A stretch of DNA of 12,751 nucleotides from Pseudomonadota bacterium (GTDB lineage Bacteria; Pseudomonadota; Alphaproteobacteria; Rhizobiales; Aestuariivirgaceae): contig JAEKFU010000083.1 of NCBI GenBank assembly GCA_016522385.1, positions 1 to 12,751 of the forward strand. The letters run 5' to 3'. Under the pieces are notes generated by a model. It saw only the letters and a list, made by a program, of their open reading frames with translations, did not search any database and had not been told where the DNA came from. Below, piece after piece: positions 1-7,182 of this stretch. The first letter of the stretch is position 1, and the number at the start of each line of letters is the position of its first letter. A program made the translations under genes and the position numbers.

Positions 1-2364
1 GCCAGTGGCAGCGTCCCAGATCCGCGCCGTGTTGTCCTCCGACCCAGTGACGATGCGTTTGCCATCGGGCGTTACCTCTACGCTTTTGACAGCGCCGGTA
101 TGGCCTTTTAGGACTGTGTCACGCCAAGTGCCAGGCGACGCCGCTGCATCGAGCGCACCCAGGGCGGCAGGAACATAAGGCCGCAGAACCTGTGATGGAC
201 GGCTCGAATTGCTATCTTTTGATGCTTCGAGCGCAAGCAGCGTGGCCGTGACCGCATCGCCATCAACAATCTGCTGTTGGGCCATGTCTGCAAGAACCAG
301 GCTTTCTGATCTAAGGGCATCTTGCCAATGCCCGAAGATTAGCCAACTTAGGACACCCATGATCAGGGCCGCGGCGGCAGAACCCCGGGTGATCAGTCGA
401 CCAATGCGTCCCTTGCGCCGATCTTCTGTTTGCTGTCGCGCTCGTGCTGCCGTTAGGTAGTTCCGCTCAGTCGGTCCGAGAAACCTAGCAAAGTCCTCCC
501 GCGCGACGACAAGCTCAGCAGCAGCTAGTCGACCACCGAAATGAGACAACCACTCCCCGGCACGCCCATTCGCGTCCCAGTCCCTGGCGGCACGCCTGGT
601 GCGTTCGAGAGTCACCAGGTCCTCGACATCTTCCTTCAGCCAGCCCTCGAGCATACTCCATTGCCGCAGCAGCGCATCATGCGCCGGCCCGACGATCGGG
701 TCGTTGGGGTCTTGCGAGTCGTAAGTGACAAGTAAGCGTTGATCTATGAGCAGTCTGATCAGCGGTCGTGCCTCGGCGGGAATTTCCGACAGATGAGCAA
801 GAGAGCGGCGCGGAGCATGGGTGTCCGGGTCGACACTCGCAAGGCAGGGCACCAGTCCGCGTCGCAGCAGGGCAAGGCGGGCCTTGCGGTCCTTTGGGAT
901 GGCAGTGTTGTCATCGGCGGCCTGCAAGGCTTGTTTGATAGCGACTTCAATGGAGCCTTTGATGCCACCGAACCGGCGGTACTCATCAAGCTTTAGGTCA
1001 CTGTCGCCACCATGTTGATGATAGAGCCGCTCCAGCGTGAACGCGAGCAGCGGCAGAGCATCTTTGGCGCCGCTCGCCTCGATATCCGTTAGCAGTGCAT
1101 CGACCAACAGATCATCGATCATGAATGCGCGACCGCTGTCGGCGAGCCGAAGGGCCGGCCCCTTTATAACCTCGGCATATGAGCCTTGTGGCATAGGAGG
1201 CAGGCTTAGAAAATGCTGCCGCATTCCCTCCAATGTTTTGGCCGTTTGCAGCAGTTCATAGCGGTCTGATCTGATGGTGAAGAGCACAACAAGCGCCGGC
1301 GCATCGTTAGTCGCCATGCCGCGCAGTAGAGTCAGAAATGCATCGGCCTCCTGCCCACCGTCGGTAAGAAAAAGCTCCTCTGCCTGATCAATAGCCAGGA
1401 TCAAGGTCGGCTGCTTGCGCGCTTCGGCGCCTTCCATGAGCTTGGCCGGTGACTTTGCATCCACCAGCGCAGCCAGCAGCGGGGCGAGGCCTGAGGTTCC
1501 GGCATTTACTGCGGACTCGATGTCAGCTCTTGTACGGGCCAAACCGGCAGTCTTCAGTGCTTCTTCCAGGCTTGCGACAACTCCGGTTTCCCCCGTGATG
1601 ACGGCCCGCTGCGGGCGGACGACTGGTAGCGGAAGAAAATGTTGATCTTCGCGCGCGAGCCGAGGCAACAAGCCGGCCCGCATAAAGGACGACTTGCCTG
1701 AACCCGATGCGCCAAGGATCACGACCAGGCGCGGCGGCGGAGCAGAGCAGAGCCCGCGCAGCATGTCCAGCCCAGTGACGATCGGGCCCTCCCGGCCAAA
1801 GAAGATGCCGGCGTCCTCAGCTTCAAGCGGCTGCAGGCCACGGTACGGCGCCCGCTCTGGGTCATGCTCGGGCGGCCAGGTGAAGTATTTTGGATCGAGG
1901 CCTGACTGCATAAGTCCGATGCGCAGGCGCTCCAGGCCGGCGCCACTGAACTTGACGGTCGAGGTCTTGTCGCCAGGCGGTAACCTGACGGTCGTCTCGT
2001 AGTCACGCGCACCAGCCGTCAGATCGACAAGCTGCCATTCGGCCGTTAGCTCGCTTGGAAGATCGTTGAATTGTGTGGGCTCAACGATCACGCTGAAGAT
2101 GCGCTTGTTGAGGTTCGCGGCGAACAAGAACTCGGCAAGGCACCACCTTGACGCTGCCCAGGCAGGCGACAAGAGGAAGACGACCAATTCGCAACTTTCT
2201 GTGGCCTGCCTCAGAGCTGCCTGCCAGCGCTCGCCGACTTTGAGACCGCGTTCAGGGTCGAGATCGAGGAATATGTCGTCCCAGCCTTCCGAAATCATCC
2301 AGTCGCGAAGCGCAAGGGCCTCGGCGTTGTTGGTACTCGAATGACTTAAGAATACACGTGACAA
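1..2364 (-). CDS. TIR-nSTAND NTPase-WD40 protein, C-terminus beyond window
   Basis: The frame is open from the TTG at 2364 to the left edge (788 codons), so the gene is partial. Residues 1-~140 form a TIR domain: it opens SRVFLSHSS and carries WCLAE with Glu78 at the position of the catalytic glutamate of NAD-cleaving TIR domains. A linker leads to PYRGLQPLEAED..FFGRE (173-192), the entry to nSTAND1-type NTPases. Walker A is GASGSGKSS (218-226, Lys224) and Walker B is LAIDQAEELF (Asp326). A single hydrophobic helix follows at about 660-680 (SAAAAALIMGVLSWLIF), then the first WD40 blade at 752-788 (GHTGAV..GSEDNTARIWD). More blades should lie outside the window. Start choice: an in-frame TGA lies 13 codons upstream, there is no ATG before the TIR core, and GGGA sits 7 nt before TTG. 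Family knowledge: STAND proteins with TIR effectors are anti-phage or signalling switches, with the repeats as sensor and TIR as effector. The role here is inferred; the architecture is clear. Confidence 0.93.
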   Translation of the reverse strand, partial: MSRVFLSHSSTNNAEALALRDWMISEGWDDIFLDLDPERGLKVGERWQAALRQATESCELVVFLLSPAWAASRWCLAEFLFAANLNKRIFSVIVEPTQFNDLPSELTAEWQLVDLTAGARDYETTVRLPPGDKTSTVKFSGAGLERLRIGLMQSGLDPKYFTWPPEHDPERAPYRGLQPLEAEDAGIFFGREGPIVTGLDMLRGLCSAPPPRLVVILGASGSGKSSFMRAGLLPRLAREDQHFLPLPVVRPQRAVITGETGVVASLEEALKTAGLARTRADIESAVNAGTSGLAPLLAALVDAKSPAKLMEGAEARKQPTLILAIDQAEELFLTDGGQEADAFLTLLRGMATNDAPALVVLFTIRSDRYELLQTAKTLEGMRQHFLSLPPMPQGSYAEVIKGPALRLADSGRAFMIDDLLVDALLTDIEASGAKDALPLLAFTLERLYHQHGGDSDLKLDEYRRFGGIKGSIEVAIKQALQAADDNTAIPKDRKARLALLRRGLVPCLASVDPDTHAPRRSLAHLSEIPAEARPLIRLLIDQRLLVTYDSQDPNDPIVGPAHDALLRQWSMLEGWLKEDVEDLVTLERTRRAARDWDANGRAGEWLSHFGGRLAAAELVVAREDFARFLGPTERNYLTAARARQQTEDRRKGRIGRLITRGSAAAALIMGVLSWLIFGHWQDALRSESLVLADMAQQQIVDGDAVTATLLALEASKDSNSSRPSQVLRPYVPAALGALDAAASPGTWRDTVLKGHTGAVKSVEVTPDGKRIVTGSEDNTARIWDAATG

Positions 2365-2705
2365 GATAAATTCCCAACGAACACGCAAGTCTCAAGTATT
2401 ATGGTGAATTCTCAGAGAAATGCGAGAATTAAGGGAACAACTAACATGCTCACAAGTTCCCGGCTGCCCCGCGCCATGGACACGGGCATTCGTCAACGCA
2501 ACCATATGTATTGTGAGTGTGCGTCATGTCTGCCTGGGGTCTTGAACGGTCCCATGGACAGCCCAATAAGCGCGTCGCTCATGAGGCCCAAGGCAGCCGC
2601 CGACGTCTGCAGACCAGAATTTGAACTGTCCGTGGGTTTAGGCGGCGTCCACATTAATGAAGCGCCGCCATGAACCCACTACGTAAGATCAAGTTCGTAA
2701 CGGTT
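2365..2705. other. Intergenic region without a gene
   Basis: No frame here has a ribosome binding site, a family motif and a plausible length together. It should hold the promoter of the leftward TIR gene: reading leftward, CATAAT (plus 2398-2403) would suit a -10 hexamer about 35 nt before the TTG start, but no good -35 is seen. The segment also has a 7-bp inverted repeat, AATTCTC (2407-2413) against GAGAATT (2424-2430), and a larger stem-loop at 2632-2679. Confidence 0.5.
2632..2679. terminator. Stem-loop after the small secreted gene
   Basis: GTGGGTT..GGCGGCG (2632-2647) pairs with CGCCGCC..AACCCAC (2663-2679), giving two 7-bp stems separated by a small bulge around a 15-nt loop. It lies 26 bp past the stop of the leftward gene ending at 2706. 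No T-run follows on the minus strand, so it is not a standard intrinsic terminator. It may stabilise or end that transcript, or be an unrelated palindrome. Confidence 0.35.
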
Positions 2706-3005
2706 CTAGCAATTCCAGAAATAGTTGAAGGCATAGCCCATGCCGAGGCCACTATATGCCCGGAACACACCGCTCACCTGGAATCCTTGCGCTTGGTACT
2801 GCCACCTACGTTGGTTGGCAGTCGTTTGGGTTGCGAACGGCCCGGCCTGATTGGAACATGTGCGTGCCAGAACAAGAGGGAACGAATTTGGCATTTGGCT
2901 AAACTTGCCAGCTGTCGTTGTGGCACTTGCCGAGGATGAAAACGATAATGGCAAAAGCAGAATGCCCGCGGACAAATACAAGCTACGACGCAGTTTACTA
3001 TTCAT
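2706..3005 (-). CDS. Small secreted protein of unknown function
   Basis: This gene encodes 99 residues from the ATG at 3005, which has AGGAGA 5-6 nt upstream. An upstream in-frame ATG at 3053 lacks a ribosome binding site and would put a charged stretch in front of the signal peptide, so it is rejected. Residues 1-~28 are a clear Sec signal peptide (MNSKLRRSLYLSAGILLLPL, then a Ser/Ala-rich end), with likely cleavage after SASA. The mature part is about 70 residues, rich in Gln, Asn, Tyr and Phe, with two cysteines: one in RTCSNQ and one as the last residue (FWNC). They could form a single disulfide. I do not recognise the family. It is transcribed leftward, 250 bp from the MFS gene with the long palindrome between, so it is probably a separate unit. 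Confidence 0.7.
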   Translation of the reverse strand: MNSKLRRSLYLSAGILLLPLSFSSSASATTTAGKFSQMPNSFPLVLARTCSNQAGPFATQTTANQRRWQYQAQGFQVSGVFRAYSGLGMGYAFNYFWNC

Positions 3006-3053
3006 GGTGGTCTCCTTTCTCAACGCAGAACAGTGGACCCGTCTATTGCTCAA

Positions 3054-3220
3054 CTAGAGCGTTTCATGTTGATTTGGAATCAATTCTGACGGAGCGATTT
3101 TCCGGCAAATCCGGCGCATTGCTCCTTGCCCGTATCCAGATACGGCCTGCGGAACAATACTTGACCTTGCTGGAAAATCGCTCCGTCAGAATGGTTCCAA
3201 ATCAACATGAAACGCTCTAG
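3054..3220. repeat. Long palindromic intergenic repeat (MITE-like)
   Basis: A left arm (3054-3108, beginning CTAGAGCGTTTCATGTTGAT) is matched by the reverse complement of 3167-3220 over about 54 bp with only a few differences and one single-base length change. The 58-bp centre has its own palindrome, CCGTATC-CA-GATACGG, and further partial symmetry (ATTGCTCC against ATTGTTCC), so the element could fold almost end to end. The outer ends are CTAGAGC/GCTCTAG. It carries no gene. Size, terminal symmetry and intergenic placement fit the dispersed palindromic elements known from Rhizobiales. Copy number cannot be seen here. As RNA it would be a strong hairpin in the leader of the small secreted gene or the tail of the MFS transcript. 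Confidence 0.85.
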
Positions 3221-3254
3221 CACTTGTAAGCTGAACCCAGACACACGACATCGT

Positions 3255-4610
3255 TCATCGCCGGTTCACGCTCTGGTTGCGAGGCCACATCGGGTGAAGT
3301 TCATCGATGACAAGTACATGGACATGCCGGCCGTCAGCGGCCCTCGCATCTCGCAGGTGAGGGTGATCCGGCGACAAATCGGGATGGCTGTGGACGACCA
3401 GTTCTGGGTCATCTGAAGGCCACAACCACCCGGCCGCGATTGCGCCGGCAATTGCGGGAATTGACAGCACGAACAGTGCCGTCGTCAATCCAAACATGGA
3501 GCCAAGCCAACCGGCCAGTGGATAGGTTATGAGCCAGCAGGCATGAGACAGTGCAAATTGGGCCGCAAAAACAGACGGGCGGTCTTCAGCATGCGAGGAC
3601 CGCTTTAACAGGCGTCCGCTCGGCGTCAGGACGAGCGAATAGGCAAGCCCCAGTACGGTCCACATGAGCAGTAGCCATGCCCACAGACTGCCGACGGTCA
3701 CAATGCCCAGCACGACCCCAAAAACCACCATGGCCAGGCCCAGAATGCCGGCACCCGCCAGCATCACGCTTCTGTCTTTCAAGCGATCCAACAGTCTTGG
3801 CAGGACAAGGGCAGCGACCATTGAACCTGCCCCAAAAGCAGCCATCGCCAAACCCACGTCGCTCTCTGCCTTGTGGAGGATGCTTCTAACGATGACAACG
3901 GTGTTGACAATCACCATCGCACCCGCTGACGCCACACAGACATTGAGGGCCAGCAAGCCTCTCAGACGCGGTGTTGCGAAGTAGATCCTCAGACCCCTTG
4001 TCGTCTTGTCCAGAAAACCTTGCGCCTTGCTTGCAGCCGAAGGTGACGGAAGCATGACTGAAAGCACCAGCAACGCCGACACCAGAAAGCCGAGTGCTGT
4101 TCCCGCAAACAGCCAATGGAAGCTGATGAACAGGAGGAGCCCTGTAGCAACGGCTGGACTGAGCAGGTTTTCCAGGTCATAGGCGAGCCGCGACAGCGAA
4201 AGTGCCCGTGTGTAGTCACGCTCATCGGGAAGCACGTCTGGAATGGTCGCCTGAAACGTTGGTGTGAACACTGCGGACGCGGATTGCAGCACAAAGATCA
4301 GAGCGTAGACCTGCCAGACCTCATCGACGAAGGGCAGCAGCATTGCGATGCCCAACCGCACGACATCCATGGCAATCAGCAGTGCCTTTCTCGGCAAGAG
4401 CGCGGCAAGCGCGCCGGCAAACGGCGAGATTCCGACATAGGCTACCATCTTGATGAAAAGCGCCGTGCCCAGTACAGCGCCGGCGTTCTGACCTGCCAAC
4501 TCATAGGCCAGCAAAGCGAGTGCGACGGTCGCCAAGCCGGTTCCAAGCAGCGCGACCACTTGCGCAGTGAGAAGCCGGCGATAAGTGACGTTGCCTAGGA
4601 TTTCAATCAT
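3255..4610 (-). CDS. MFS transporter with His-rich C-terminal tail
   Basis: A 451-residue integral membrane protein with about 12 hydrophobic helices in residues 10-395. The layout is of the major facilitator superfamily: a first half with a charged loop after TM2 (LPRKALLIAMDVVR), a long central cytoplasmic loop around 190-212 (PSPSAASKAQGFLDKTTRG), and a second half with LDRLKDRSVM in the equivalent loop. Residues 396-451 form a hydrophilic tail with seven histidines (H407, H409, H416, H418, H429, H431, H439), including HSHPDL, DHPHL and HVH, ending ELHPMWP. Such tails occur in metal-exporting MFS proteins such as NreB, so a metal or metal-chelate substrate is a reasonable guess but not shown. 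The gene lies 53 bp downstream of a Fur-family gene in the same direction and is probably co-transcribed with it. The ribosome binding site before the ATG is weak, which fits coupling to upstream translation. Confidence 0.88.
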   Translation of the reverse strand: MIEILGNVTYRRLLTAQVVALLGTGLATVALALLAYELAGQNAGAVLGTALFIKMVAYVGISPFAGALAALLPRKALLIAMDVVRLGIAMLLPFVDEVWQVYALIFVLQSASAVFTPTFQATIPDVLPDERDYTRALSLSRLAYDLENLLSPAVATGLLLFISFHWLFAGTALGFLVSALLVLSVMLPSPSAASKAQGFLDKTTRGLRIYFATPRLRGLLALNVCVASAGAMVIVNTVVIVRSILHKAESDVGLAMAAFGAGSMVAALVLPRLLDRLKDRSVMLAGAGILGLAMVVFGVVLGIVTVGSLWAWLLLMWTVLGLAYSLVLTPSGRLLKRSSHAEDRPSVFAAQFALSHACWLITYPLAGWLGSMFGLTTALFVLSIPAIAGAIAAGWLWPSDDPELVVHSHPDLSPDHPHLRDARAADGRHVHVLVIDELHPMWPRNQSVNRR

Positions 4611-4663
4611 CGCGCCACAAAAAGCATTGCTGACGTCAGGTTGGCTTCGATCTGCCTGTTGCC

Positions 4664-5092
4664 CTAACGCTTGCGACCATAGAGTTCGAGCCTGTGGTGA
4701 ACCAGATCATATCCGAGTTCCGCTGCGATCTCCGCCTGCAAGCGTTCGATTTTGTCAGACCGGAACTCAACAACGTGACCGGTGTCGACATCGATCAGAT
4801 GGTCGTGATGGGGAGTGCTCGCGAGCTCGAAACGTGCACCGTCACTGTCGAATTCATTGCGCAGCACTGTGCCGGTCTGCTCCAGGATTGTCAGCGTTCG
4901 GTAGACGGTCGCCAGCGAAACGGAAGCATCATGGCGGCGCGCACGTTCAAGAAGGATCTCTGCACCCGGGTGGTCCTCGGCCTCGGCAAGTGCAAGGAGA
5001 ATAGCCTGGCGCTGCTGTGTCATCCGCATGCCTTTTGCCCGCAGCTTCTTTGCAAGCGTTGACGCCGTCTCGGTTTGTCTCAACTTCTCCAT
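4664..5092 (-). CDS. Fur-family metal-dependent regulator (Fur/Mur-like)
   Basis: A 142-residue protein of normal Fur length. The N-terminal winged helix includes GMRMTQQRQAILLAL (21-35) and the recognition helix SLATVYRTLTILEQTG (59-74). Candidate metal ligands are His41 (in EDHPGAEIL), Glu89, the cluster HHDH (95-98), Glu109 and His132/His133. There is no cysteine at all, so the CxxC structural zinc site of many Fur proteins is absent. Combined with HHDHLID.TG.V.EF and the ending HRLELYG, this matches the alphaproteobacterial Fur/Mur branch, which responds to manganese or iron. The lack of the Irr HHH motif and of a Zur-type cysteine set argues against those. It is divergent from the peroxidase-ABC operon, with two operator-like palindromes between them, and upstream of an MFS gene. 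It most likely represses one or both flanking units. Whether it is the main Fur/Mur of the cell or a local paralogue cannot be told. Confidence 0.92.
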   Translation of the reverse strand: MEKLRQTETASTLAKKLRAKGMRMTQQRQAILLALAEAEDHPGAEILLERARRHDASVSLATVYRTLTILEQTGTVLRNEFDSDGARFELASTPHHDHLIDVDTGHVVEFRSDKIERLQAEIAAELGYDLVHHRLELYGRKR

Positions 5093-5171
5093 GCTTAGGG
5101 GCCTTCAGTCCCTTTTCCCGGGAACGTTTGAAGCTTCTTTCTAACCAAACTGAAGCCAAGCGGCAACTTTT

Positions 5172-5186
5172 TGCGAATGATTATCA
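5172..5186. promoter_or_regulatory. Fur-type operator, upstream copy
   Basis: TGCGAATGATTATCA follows the 7-1-7 Fur-family pattern (classical TGATAATNATTATCA). The right half is identical to the consensus and the left half differs at two positions. It contains a perfect 6-1-6 palindrome, AATGATTATCATT (5176-5188). It lies just upstream of the -35 hexamer of the rightward promoter and about 80 bp from the fur start, so it could also serve autoregulation. Confidence 0.75.
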
Positions 5187-5192
5187 TTTTCA

Positions 5193-5220
5193 TTGACTTT
5201 TGCGAATTATTCGCAATAAG
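5193..5220 (+). promoter_or_regulatory. Probable promoter of the peroxidase-ABC operon
   Basis: TTGACT (5193-5198) as -35 and AATAAG (5215-5220) as -10 are separated by 16 bp. The -35 matches the sigma-70 consensus at five of six positions and the -10 at four of six. Transcription would start near 5226, leaving a leader of about 60 nt before the ATG at 5287. The second Fur-type palindrome fills the spacer, the usual position for a repressor site. Confidence 0.6.
5201..5215. promoter_or_regulatory. Fur-type operator between -35 and -10
   Basis: TGCGAATTATTCGCA is a perfect 7-1-7 palindrome, extended to 17 bp by flanking T/A (5200-5216). It shares its left half with the copy at 5172-5186, and the centres are 29 bp apart. 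Bound protein would block RNA polymerase at the rightward promoter. The neighbouring Fur homologue is the obvious candidate; binding is inferred. Confidence 0.75.
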
Positions 5221-5286
5221 ACTGTTCGTGAAGTTGAAAGCCGCAACAGCTGTCGCGGCCAAGCAGCTTTTGAGAGGAAGTGCACC

Positions 5287-7182
5287 ATGTACGGTACAAT
5301 GAGACGCCGCCTATTGACTGCAACTTTAGGCGTTTTGGTTGCAGCGCTGTTTGCGGCGTCGAGCATGGCGCATATCGTCACCGAATCTCCCTGGCATCCG
5401 ATCGCTGCCAGCTATCGCACGATGATGTTCCTTGGAGATCTGAAACCGGTTCCCTGGGACAAAATCCGCTCGACCTTCGAGAAGCCCTTGCAGGCAGCCT
5501 TTGGCTCGAAGTCAGCACAGGAAAAGTTGCTTGAACTGGATGGCAAGACTGCGGCTGAGTCTGTCGTGAGGGCGATAGAAGCCGAAGATCGCCAGGCGCT
5601 TTATTCTGCCGCCACGCGGGGCTTGTCACGATCGTTGCGTCGCCATCTCCAAATGGCTGCAAACAACCTGGACGATCCCAGCGCGGCGGCTCGTCACATT
5701 GAGGACGCGCGATCGCTCTACCGGGCATTCGAAAGCTTCATCAAGCAAGCAGATCCAGCAGCCTACCGCAAGCTCGGGCGGGCATGGCTGTCCCTGACCA
5801 GCAGCGCCGGTTCTGCCGGCGTTCTCGGAAGCGGTGAGGTTTTGCCGGACCGGCCGCGTTTTGATGCGGCGCATGACGACATCAATCAGTATCTGATCGC
5901 TAATTTCGAGGCGGAACGTTTCGCAGACCGTGACCGCCTGACACCTGTTCCAGAATCCGTGGTTGCGTCAGGTCGCAAGGTCGAGATCGCTGCGTGGCTG
6001 CCGCCCGGCAGCAACCTGAACGACCAGGACCCGCTGCCACGCCTGGTGCTGAACTTTGAGGAACGCGGCATCGACGAGAGAGACCTGCCACTGGTCGCTT
6101 ACGGCGACATGCTGTTCGACAGTCCGGAGATTTCCGGCAATCCGGCGAAATCGCTCGGTCTCACTTGCTCAACCTGTCACAACCGCTCCGATATCAACCA
6201 GTCATTCATGATCCCTGGCGTCAGCCATCAGAGTGGTGCGGCCGATGTGGACGGCACGTTCTTCAATCCCTCGTTCAATGACCGGCGCGACGACAGCCTG
6301 GACATTCCCTCGTTGCGCGGTCTGCGTTTCACCGGACCCTATGGCCGCGATGGCCGGTTTGCCAGCTTGCGGGACTTCACCCGCAACGTCATCGTCAACG
6401 AATTCGGCGGCAAGGAGCCTACGCCCTACATGCTGGATGCATTGCTGGCCTACATGCTTGAGTTCGACTTCCTGCCGAACAAGAAGGTTGATGGCGGCGG
6501 CAAACTGACAAAGTTCGCCTCAGATGCCGCCCGGCGTGGCGAGAAACTGTTCCGCAAACCGTTTGCACAGATGGACGGCAAGTCCTGTGCGTCCTGCCAT
6601 ATCCCTTCGGCGAATTTCCTGGACCGGCGCGCTCACAATATAGGTTCTCAAGTCGAAGGCTACGAAGGCAGCCGTGAGGCCGCATATGACACGCCCACCT
6701 TGCTCGCAGCCCAGTTCACGGCACCTTACTTCCACGATGGCTCTCTGCCGACCCTGGCTGCTGTCGTTGACTGGTTCAACGAACGTTACGGCCTGGAACT
6801 GGCAACATCGCAACGAGCTGACCTAACGAGCTATCTGGAGGCTGTCGGTGATGCCGACGAGCCTTACGAGGTCTACGGGGGCAAGCACACGCCGTTCCGG
6901 TTGGCCTTTGAGGAACTCTCCACATTCGCCAGCACGTTGAACACGCTGTTGCCGGCGCGTGACGCATTTCACGCAAAGCTCATGATCGACACGGTCGCGC
7001 CGGATCTTTCAGCCGATGCCAGCGCGATGGCCAATCTGCCGGCAAAAGACAAAGTCTATGAACTCGCCACCATACTCACAGACATCGGCAAGGCGATTGA
7101 TCGCGAAGACTGGCTAGGGGCTGAAGAACTGTGGGCGTCATTCCAGAAACTGGAGAAACAGTATGATTCGGCGATGTACTAG
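5287..7182 (+). CDS. Di-haem cytochrome c peroxidase-like protein, extended N-terminus
   Basis: A 631-residue exported protein. ATG 5287 is chosen because GAGGAAG lies 7 nt upstream and a signal peptide follows directly (MYGTMRRRLLTATLG.., cleavage near SSMA); longer in-frame versions would begin upstream of the predicted transcript start. Residues ~35-255 are a mainly helical domain I do not recognise. From about 270 the CCP/MauG fold begins (YGDMLFDSPEISG). The two c-haem sites are CSTCH (294-298) and CASCH (434-438), each followed by a related segment: IPSLRGLRFTGPYGRDGRF with PYGRDGR at 351-357, and TPTLLAAQFTAPYFHDGSLP with PYFHDGS at 480-486. About 90 further helical residues follow. 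Family members reduce peroxide or oxidise protein or metal substrates in the periplasm; usual length is about 330-450, so this one is long. It is first in the operon behind Fur-type operators, and its end overlaps the next gene by 20 bp. The actual substrate is unknown. Confidence 0.9.
   Translation: MYGTMRRRLLTATLGVLVAALFAASSMAHIVTESPWHPIAASYRTMMFLGDLKPVPWDKIRSTFEKPLQAAFGSKSAQEKLLELDGKTAAESVVRAIEAEDRQALYSAATRGLSRSLRRHLQMAANNLDDPSAAARHIEDARSLYRAFESFIKQADPAAYRKLGRAWLSLTSSAGSAGVLGSGEVLPDRPRFDAAHDDINQYLIANFEAERFADRDRLTPVPESVVASGRKVEIAAWLPPGSNLNDQDPLPRLVLNFEERGIDERDLPLVAYGDMLFDSPEISGNPAKSLGLTCSTCHNRSDINQSFMIPGVSHQSGAADVDGTFFNPSFNDRRDDSLDIPSLRGLRFTGPYGRDGRFASLRDFTRNVIVNEFGGKEPTPYMLDALLAYMLEFDFLPNKKVDGGGKLTKFASDAARRGEKLFRKPFAQMDGKSCASCHIPSANFLDRRAHNIGSQVEGYEGSREAAYDTPTLLAAQFTAPYFHDGSLPTLAAVVDWFNERYGLELATSQRADLTSYLEAVGDADEPYEVYGGKHTPFRLAFEELSTFASTLNTLLPARDAFHAKLMIDTVAPDLSADASAMANLPAKDKVYELATILTDIGKAIDREDWLGAEELWASFQKLEKQYDSAMY

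Noticed and set aside
1..2364. Break or frameshift in the TIR gene
   Set aside because: The frame from 2364 to base 1 reads through without a stop, and TIR, Walker A, Walker B and WD40 motifs all fall in it.
2401..2939. Two rightward frames of about 90 residues between the TIR and small secreted genes
   Set aside because: No ribosome binding sites, no recognisable domain, and the second is antisense to the small secreted gene.
5100..5170. Possible leftward promoter for the fur-like gene (TTGCCG and TTAGAA, 16-bp spacer)
   Set aside because: The -10 is a poor match, so it is not listed as a feature, although a leftward promoter must lie somewhere in 5093-5200.
5200..5286. Upstream in-frame extension of the peroxidase-like gene
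   Set aside because: It begins inside the second operator and upstream of the predicted transcript start, and it would bury the signal peptide. The ATG at 5287 has a good ribosome binding site.
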